From an uncultured Flavobacteriales bacterium (lineage in GTDB: Bacteria > Bacteroidota > Bacteroidia > Palsa-965), in contig CAMLEF010000021.1 in assembly GCA_946478675.1 (NCBI GenBank), positions 1-25,219 on the forward strand: a DNA stretch of 25,219 nucleotides, read 5' to 3'. The notes under the pieces were generated by a model. The model searched no databases and was not told the origin of the DNA. It worked only from the letters and a program-made list of their open reading frames with translations. Positions 20,478-25,219 of the stretch are shown here, piece by piece (position 1 is the stretch's first letter; each line of letters opens with the position of its first letter). The translations under genes and the position numbers were made by a program.

Positions 20478-23342
20478 TTGGAGACTATCGAAACTTACGA
20501 TCCTAAGAAATATATCGTCATCAAGGGCGCCCGGATGCACAATCTCAAGAATGTGGACCTGGCGATCCCGCGCAACCGCTTTGTCGTGATCACCGGGCTT
20601 TCCGGTTCCGGCAAATCTTCGCTCGCTTTCGACACGCTTTATGCCGAAGGTCAGCGTCGTTACGTCGAGAGCCTTTCCGCCTACGCGCGACAGTTTCTCG
20701 GCAAAATTGAAAAGCCCGCGGTCGAATACATCAAAGGCATTTCACCGGCCGTCGCCATCGAGCAGAAAGTGAATACGCGCAACCCGCGCTCAACCGTCGG
20801 CACGTCAACAGAAATTTACGATTACCTGAAGCTGCTGTTTGCGCGCGTCGGGAAAACGTATTCGCCGGTTTCGGGAGAAATTGTGAAACGTCATACCGTA
20901 TCGAACGTCGTCGACGAGATCCTGGCGCTGCCGCACGGCACGAAGGCGCTTCTCCTCGCCCCGCTTCATCCGAAAAAAGACAAATCGCTGAAGGATCGCC
21001 TTTCGCTGCTGCTGCAACAGGGCTTCACGCGCATTCTCTACAAAGGCGAAATTCTCAAGCTGAACGAGATCAATGTTTCTTCGCTTTCCGCCAAAGAAGA
21101 AATCGCCATTGTCGTCGACCGCCTCGTGGTGAATCCCGACGATGAAGACACGCGCTCACGCATCGCGGATTCCGTGCAGACTGCTTTTTACGAAGGCGAA
21201 GGCGATTGCATTGTCGAGCTGCTTCCCGACGAAGAGAAAGCGGCGGAGAAACCGAAAGCAAAATCAAAAACGGCTAAAGCGAAAAGCGCTGCGCCGGTTG
21301 AGACCCGCCTCACGTTCTCCAATCGTTTCGAAGCCGACGGCATGCTCTTCGAAGAACCGAGCGTGCATTTCTTCAGCTTCAACAACCCGATCGGCGCCTG
21401 CAAAACCTGCGAAGGATTCGGCAGCGTCATCGGCATCGATCCCGATCTCGTTATCCCGAACAAAGGTCTCTCCGTTTACGACGACGCCATCGCCTGCTGG
21501 AAAGGCGAAAAGATGAGCGAGTGGAAAGACCGGCTCGTGATGAACGCCTACAAATTCAATTTCCCTGTTCACAAGCCGATCGCCGAGCTCACCAAAGCGC
21601 AATACGATCTGCTCTGGACGGGCAACAAATATTTCGACGGGCTCGACGATTTCTTCCGCTTCCTCGAAACGCAGACGTACAAAATCCAGTACCGCGTGAT
21701 GCTCTCGCGCTATCGCGGAAAAACCACCTGTCCCGATTGCCGCGGCACACGCCTGCGCAAAGACGCGACGTATGTGAAAGTCGGCGGAAAATCGATCAGC
21801 GATCTCGTGTTGATGCAGGTGAAAGACGCATTGCCGTTCTTCACCACGCTCAAACTTTCCGATTACGAAACGTCCGTTGCAAAACGACTGCTCGCGGAGA
21901 TTTCCAACCGCCTGCGTTTCCTCGAAGACGTCGGTCTCGGCTATCTCACGCTGAACCGTCTCTCTTCTTCCCTCTCCGGCGGCGAATCGCAGCGCATCAA
22001 CCTGGCAACATCGCTCGGCAGTTCGCTTGTCGGTTCGATGTACATTCTTGACGAACCGAGCATCGGCCTTCACCCGCGCGATACCGATCGTCTCATCCGC
22101 GTGCTGTACGGCCTGCGCGACATCGGCAACACGGTGATCGTAGTGGAGCACGACGAAGAGATCATGCGCGCTTCCGATGCGATGGTCGACATGGGTCCGA
22201 TGGCGGGAACGCTCGGCGGTGAAGTTGTTTTCTCCGGCACGCACGACGATCTGCTGAAAGCGGAAAGTTTGACGGCGAAATATCTCACCAACCGCGAGAT
22301 CATTCCCGTACCGAAGCAGCGCCGCAAATGGAAAAGCTTCATCGAAGTAAAAGGCGCGCGGGAAAACAACCTGAAAAATCTCGACGTGAAGTTCCCGCTC
22401 GACGTGATGACCGTAATTACCGGCGTCAGCGGCTCGGGAAAATCGACGCTCGTCAAACGCATTCTTTATCCCGCGCTGCAGAAACATCTCGGCGGCTACG
22501 GCGAACAGACCGGCCAGTTCGATCAATTGAAAGGCGACTTCCGCCACATCGCTGCCGTGGAGTTCGTCGACCAGAATCCCATTGGTAAATCGTCGCGTTC
22601 GAATCCTGTGACGTACGTCAAAGCGTACGACGAGATCCGCGCGTTGTTTACCGAACAGCCGCTCGCGAAACTGCGGGGCTACAAACCTTCGCAGTTCTCC
22701 TTCAACGTGGAAGGCGGGCGCTGCGACGTTTGCGAAGGCGAAGGCGAAGTTGTCGTTGAAATGCAGTTCATGGCCGATGTGCATCTTCCCTGCGAAGCCT
22801 GCAAAGGCCGCCGCTTCAAGGAAGAAACGCTCGAAGTGATTTACCGCGAGAAGAACGTCGCCGACATCCTCGACATGACGGTGGATGATGCGATCGCGTT
22901 CTTCGATGATGGTTCCAATCACGGCAAGAAGATCGTGGCGAAGCTGAAGCCGCTGCAGGATACCGGTCTCGGTTACGTGCATCTCGGCCAATCGTCGAGC
23001 ACGCTTTCCGGCGGTGAAGCGCAACGCATCAAGCTCGCGTCGTTCCTCGGCATGGGCAGCAACCAGCCGCCGACCGCATTCATCTTCGACGAGCCGACAA
23101 CAGGTTTGCATTTCCACGACATCCGCAAGCTGCTCGACGCCTTCCAGGCGCTGATCGAACAAGGTCATTCACTGATCATCATCGAGCACAACATGGAAGT
23201 CGTCAAGTGCGCCGACTGGGTGATCGATCTCGGTCCCGAAGGCGGTGACGAAGGCGGGAATCTTGTGTTCGAAGGAACGCCGGAGCAGATGGTGAAAAGC
23301 AAAGCCGGCTTCACGGGGAAATATCTCAAGGAAAAACTGTAG
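20478..23342 (+). CDS. uvrA: UvrABC excinuclease subunit A
   Basis: UvrA is the damage-recognition ATPase of nucleotide excision repair; as a dimer it scans DNA and loads UvrB. The 954-residue protein has two ABC modules: Walker [10 protein letters not shown] (40-48) and GVSGSGKST, signature LSGGESQR and LSGGEAQR, Walker [11 protein letters not shown] and [10 protein letters not shown]. Two zinc modules are visible: CKTC paired with CPDC, and CDVC ... CEAC with 20 intervening residues. An unusual Lys/Ala-rich linker (about residues 252-276, [20 protein letters not shown]) sits in the region between the first ATPase lobe and the insertion domain. Translation begins at TTG with an almost ideal Shine-Dalgarno sequence. 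A palindrome of CTCCGTGN units follows the stop. Confidence 0.98.
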   Translation: METIETYDPKKYIVIKGARMHNLKNVDLAIPRNRFVVITGLSGSGKSSLAFDTLYAEGQRRYVESLSAYARQFLGKIEKPAVEYIKGISPAVAIEQKVNTRNPRSTVGTSTEIYDYLKLLFARVGKTYSPVSGEIVKRHTVSNVVDEILALPHGTKALLLAPLHPKKDKSLKDRLSLLLQQGFTRILYKGEILKLNEINVSSLSAKEEIAIVVDRLVVNPDDEDTRSRIADSVQTAFYEGEGDCIVELLPDEEKAAEKPKAKSKTAKAKSAAPVETRLTFSNRFEADGMLFEEPSVHFFSFNNPIGACKTCEGFGSVIGIDPDLVIPNKGLSVYDDAIACWKGEKMSEWKDRLVMNAYKFNFPVHKPIAELTKAQYDLLWTGNKYFDGLDDFFRFLETQTYKIQYRVMLSRYRGKTTCPDCRGTRLRKDATYVKVGGKSISDLVLMQVKDALPFFTTLKLSDYETSVAKRLLAEISNRLRFLEDVGLGYLTLNRLSSSLSGGESQRINLATSLGSSLVGSMYILDEPSIGLHPRDTDRLIRVLYGLRDIGNTVIVVEHDEEIMRASDAMVDMGPMAGTLGGEVVFSGTHDDLLKAESLTAKYLTNREIIPVPKQRRKWKSFIEVKGARENNLKNLDVKFPLDVMTVITGVSGSGKSTLVKRILYPALQKHLGGYGEQTGQFDQLKGDFRHIAAVEFVDQNPIGKSSRSNPVTYVKAYDEIRALFTEQPLAKLRGYKPSQFSFNVEGGRCDVCEGEGEVVVEMQFMADVHLPCEACKGRRFKEETLEVIYREKNVADILDMTVDDAIAFFDDGSNHGKKIVAKLKPLQDTGLGYVHLGQSSSTLSGGEAQRIKLASFLGMGSNQPPTAFIFDEPTTGLHFHDIRKLLDAFQALIEQGHSLIIIEHNMEVVKCADWVIDLGPEGGDEGGNLVFEGTPEQMVKSKAGFTGKYLKEKL

Positions 23343-23354
23343 CCGTAAATTTTA

Positions 23355-23416
23355 ACCTCGGAGACACGGGGACACGGAGTTTGCAATTTCTCCGTGCCTC
23401 CGTGTCTCCGTGGTTC
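23355..23416. repeat. Intergenic palindrome, family D (CTCCGTGN units)
   Basis: The right arm (23387-23416) reads CTCCGTGC, CTCCGTGT, CTCCGTGG. The left arm (23355-23380) is the inverse (CGGAGACA, CGGGGACA, CGGAG). The loop is about six bases. It lies between the convergent uvrA and DUF4180 genes and touches the DUF4180 stop codon (23415-23417). The unit consensus CTYYGTGN is shared with the palindrome at 1405-1479. Confidence 0.85.
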
Positions 23417-23774
23417 ATTTTTCCAGCCGCTCCAACGTCTCTTTGATCGTCGCCAAAAAATTGACGAGCTTCCCGTTGTTGCTTTCGTAAATAAAATCGC
23501 GGATGCTTTGTTTTGTGAGCCCGCTGAAATCACCGACGATCACCAGCCGCATTCGGTAGTTAGAAAACTTCTGCAGCAGCTCTCCCGCTATCCCGTTTTT
23601 CAGATCGAAAAATTCCGGTGTGATGTTTTCTTTATAGAGAACGATCGCATCCGCCTGTTGGTAATACAAATTACCGAGCAGCTCCAATCCATCTTCCGCG
23701 CTGTGAATGATGATATCATTCGCTTTGATCTCAGCGATGCGTTTTCCGTGTTGTTCGTGAAAGAGGATTTGCAT
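23415..23774 (-). CDS. DUF4180 domain protein
   Basis: A 119-residue cytosolic protein that matches DUF4180 along its whole length. The pattern is KRIAEIKANDIIIHSAEDGLELLGNLYYQQADAIVLYKENITPEFFDLKNGIAGELLQKF (partly quoted here by its key blocks IHSAEDGLELLGN, ITPEFFDLK and GIAGELLQKF), then RLVIVGDFS and FIYESNNG near the end. The function is unknown. The fold and the IVGDF strand recall STAS-like domains, but that is only an impression. An upstream in-frame TTG at 23888 exists, but the ATG at 23774 gives the normal family N-terminus and avoids a non-conserved 38-residue extension. It is convergent with uvrA and shares no obvious operon. Confidence 0.88.
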   Translation of the reverse strand: MQILFHEQHGKRIAEIKANDIIIHSAEDGLELLGNLYYQQADAIVLYKENITPEFFDLKNGIAGELLQKFSNYRMRLVIVGDFSGLTKQSIRDFIYESNNGKLVNFLATIKETLERLEK

Positions 23775-23929
23775 TTCCACGCAAATTACGGCAATCCATT
23801 TTGTCGTTCTAAAATTGTCCTTCCCGCTTGTTCGAGCGAAGTCGAGAACCTGTTTCATCGGAAAGACAAAAGTTCTCAATTCCACCAACTAACGAAACCA
23901 ACCACGAGTTCCAGGAAGAGCTGGACGCC

Positions 23930-24073
23930 ATGATTGAAACGCAACAATACTATATACTTCAGCAGGAACGAAAGAAACAGCAGGAGATCGACGCGGCAAT
24001 ACTTCCGGTTATTTTTCCCGCAAGCAAAAGCTCAATTGAATTTCCCTATGGGCCTTACGGAGGCCAGAAATAA
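23930..24073 (+). CDS. Possible small protein, unknown
   Basis: A 47-residue frame, MIETQQYYILQQERKKQQEI then a hydrophobic AAILPVIFPA and a tail SIEFPYGPYGGQK. The frame remains open upstream to a TTG at 23828 (81 residues), with the extra part hydrophilic. The Gln/Lys/Glu-rich start looks helical or coiled. No family is recognised, no Shine-Dalgarno or promoter is evident, and the gene would end 28 bases before the potassium channel gene. It could be real or chance; without comparison to relatives this cannot be settled. Confidence 0.3.
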   Translation: MIETQQYYILQQERKKQQEIDAAILPVIFPASKSSIEFPYGPYGGQK

Positions 24074-24089
24074 CTCCACTTTTCCTCCC

Positions 24090-24097
24090 TAACTTTA
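24090..24097 (+). promoter_or_regulatory. Near-match -7 element of the channel gene
   Basis: TAACTTTA differs from TAnnTTTG only in the last base and ends four bases before the ATG at 24102, the same placement as at ribD. This suggests another near-leaderless start. Confidence 0.35.
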
Positions 24098-24101
24098 CTT
24101 C

Positions 24102-25211
24102 ATGGCCACCCGCAAAAACACTCCGCCCGTTAACGATCTCGGCTTCGGCACATCGACGGGCGGCAACCGGAACATGAATAAAGACGGCACCTTCAACGTG
24201 GAGCGCGCCGGCGAACCGTGGTTTCGTCCCTATGAAATTTACCACAGCCTCATCACGATGTCGTGGGCGAAATTCATCCTGCTCGTTTTCGTCACGTACT
24301 TCCTCATCAACATCATTTTCGCCGTCATCTATTATTTCATCGGCATCGAGCACCTCTCCGTCGACTCGTCGCACATGGATTTGCAGCACAAATTCCTGGA
24401 AGTGTTTTTCTTCAGCTCGCAAACACTGACCACGCTCGGCTACGGTCGCATTGCCCCGGTCGGCGCGCTGTCGAGCTCGGTCGCTGCCGTCGAATCGATG
24501 CTCGGTTTGCTCGGCTTCGCGCTGGCAACGGGTTTGCTCTACGGACGTTTCTCGCGCCCCGAAGCGAAAATGATCTACAGCCACCACGCCGTGATTGCGC
24601 CGTACCGCGACGGCGCCGGATTGATGTTCCGCGTTTCCAACCTTCGCCGCAACCAGCTCATCGAAGTGGAAGTCGACGTCAACCTCGGCTTTATCGATCC
24701 GGGCTCCGACAAACGTTCCTTCATCGCGCTGGAGCTCGAACGCAAAAAGATCAATCTCTTCCCGACCAGCTGGACCATCGTGCATCCCATCGACGAGAAC
24801 AGCCCGCTTTTCGGAAAAACGCAGGACGAGCTCGATGCGATGAAGATCGAGATCTACGTCATCATGAAAGCGTTCGACGATACGTTCTCGCAAACGATTT
24901 ACTCGCGCACCTCCTACCGCGCGCATGAGATCGTACACGGCGCGAAGTTTTTGCCGATGTTCCACCAGCAGGAAAACGGAAAGACGCTGCTCGATCTTCG
25001 TCTCATCAACGCGATCGAAAAAGTGGAGATCGCCGTGGTAAAAGCGGTGCAACAATTACAAGCGGCCGACAGCGAAATTGCGGCGATGCTGCGCGACGGC
25101 GAACGCATCATGCTCGAACATCCGAGCGGCGAACGCATCATCGGCGTCATCGCTTACCAGCGCGATCGCGACGGCAGACGTGTGCCCGAAGACGGTGCTG
25201 ATAAGCGATGA
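24102..25211 (+). CDS. Inward-rectifier-type potassium channel (KirBac family)
   Basis: A 369-residue inner-membrane channel. The order is a cytosolic N-terminus, an amphipathic slide-helix region (FRPYEIYHSLITMSW), TM1 (about 55-80, FILLVFVTYFLINIIFAVIYYF), the pore helix and selectivity filter SSQTLTTLGYGRIAP (TLGYG, about 105-119), and TM2 (about 128-150). A large cytosolic immunoglobulin-like IRK domain follows (MFRVSNLRRNQLIEVEVDVNL ... FPTSWTIVHPIDENSPLFGKT). These are the hallmarks of KirBac channels, which conduct K+ and are gated by the cytosolic domain. The length is normal for the family. The stop TGA overlaps an ATG (ATGA), so a downstream partner may be translationally coupled. 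Confidence 0.95.
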   Translation: MATRKNTPPVNDLGFGTSTGGNRNMNKDGTFNVERAGEPWFRPYEIYHSLITMSWAKFILLVFVTYFLINIIFAVIYYFIGIEHLSVDSSHMDLQHKFLEVFFFSSQTLTTLGYGRIAPVGALSSSVAAVESMLGLLGFALATGLLYGRFSRPEAKMIYSHHAVIAPYRDGAGLMFRVSNLRRNQLIEVEVDVNLGFIDPGSDKRSFIALELERKKINLFPTSWTIVHPIDENSPLFGKTQDELDAMKIEIYVIMKAFDDTFSQTIYSRTSYRAHEIVHGAKFLPMFHQQENGKTLLDLRLINAIEKVEIAVVKAVQQLQAADSEIAAMLRDGERIMLEHPSGERIIGVIAYQRDRDGRRVPEDGADKR

Positions 25212-25219
25212 CGCCGATG
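25208..25219 (+). CDS. Possible start of the next gene, cut by window end
   Basis: An ATG overlaps the channel stop codon as ATGA and opens a frame of four codons (M-T-P-M) before the window ends. ATGA overlaps are common in operons, but too little is visible to identify a product. Confidence 0.3.

Noticed and set aside
21264..23168. A 634-residue open frame antisense to uvrA
   Set aside because: Its composition and position are explained by the codon bias of uvrA; it shows no family motifs and has no promoter or ribosome binding site.
23830..23850. GTTCGAGCGAAGTCGAGAAC word upstream of DUF4180 as another palindrome
   Set aside because: Only the outer four bases and a few inner ones pair; a single short copy is not enough to call an element.

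Overview
The window looks like a chromosomal segment of a Bacteroidota bacterium, probably from the Chitinophagales/Sphingobacteriales side, with G+C a little above 50%. The case rests on Bacteroidota-type promoter words (TAnnTTTG) placed close to several start codons, on families such as DUF4476, DUF4180 and a propeller-sensor histidine kinase, and on a DnaA and an ECF sigma factor of the Bacteroidota type. There are no rRNA or tRNA genes, no CRISPR array and no transposase. Most of the window is ordinary, densely packed core genome.

Layout: 1-223 tail of a DUF1801 protein; 345-2978 ribD, an EamA transporter and a YigZ-family gene; 3049-3471 (minus) thioesterase; 3681-5391 a 5'-nucleotidase whose two domains are encoded by two overlapping genes; 5511-6941 dnaA; 7010-7495 (minus) alkyltransferase-like protein; 7771-10788 (minus) propeller sensor histidine kinase; 10902-12089 low-molecular-weight phosphatase and an RsmI-like methyltransferase; 12213-13097 (minus) DUF4476 protein with a Gly/Asn/Tyr-rich centre; 13299-13664 small membrane protein; 13758-15125 dGTPase; 15298-16820 ECF sigma factor plus a probable membrane anti-sigma partner; 16886-18367 (minus) DUF2779 nuclease-like protein; 18497-18859 four-helix-bundle protein; 18982-20033 (minus) small protein and a second ECF sigma factor; 20478-23342 uvrA; 23415-23774 (minus) DUF4180; 24102-25211 Kir-type potassium channel, with a possible next gene starting in its stop codon.

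The striking part lies between the genes. At least eight intergenic gaps carry a long imperfect palindrome. In most of them each arm is built from degenerate 7- or 8-base units (ATTCGGNN, TTYGGAG, CTYYGTGN). Several run into gene ends and supply a stop codon, a short C-terminal tail or unlikely N-terminal codons. At 18377-18914 the two arms of the 7-base family flank, in inverted orientation, a low-G+C gene for a four-helix-bundle protein (the family of 23S rRNA intervening-sequence proteins and DGR Avd). A gene-less palindrome of the same family sits at 13664-13756. This suggests an element in which the protein and the palindrome belong together, with solo palindromes as gene-less copies. That is an inference and needs genome-wide testing.

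A second theme is transcription start placement: exact TAnnTTTG words end only 4-6 bases before the ATG of ribD, the phosphatase gene and the small membrane protein gene, which predicts leaderless or near-leaderless mRNAs. uvrA and the 20033 sigma gene instead have strong Shine-Dalgarno sequences and real leaders.
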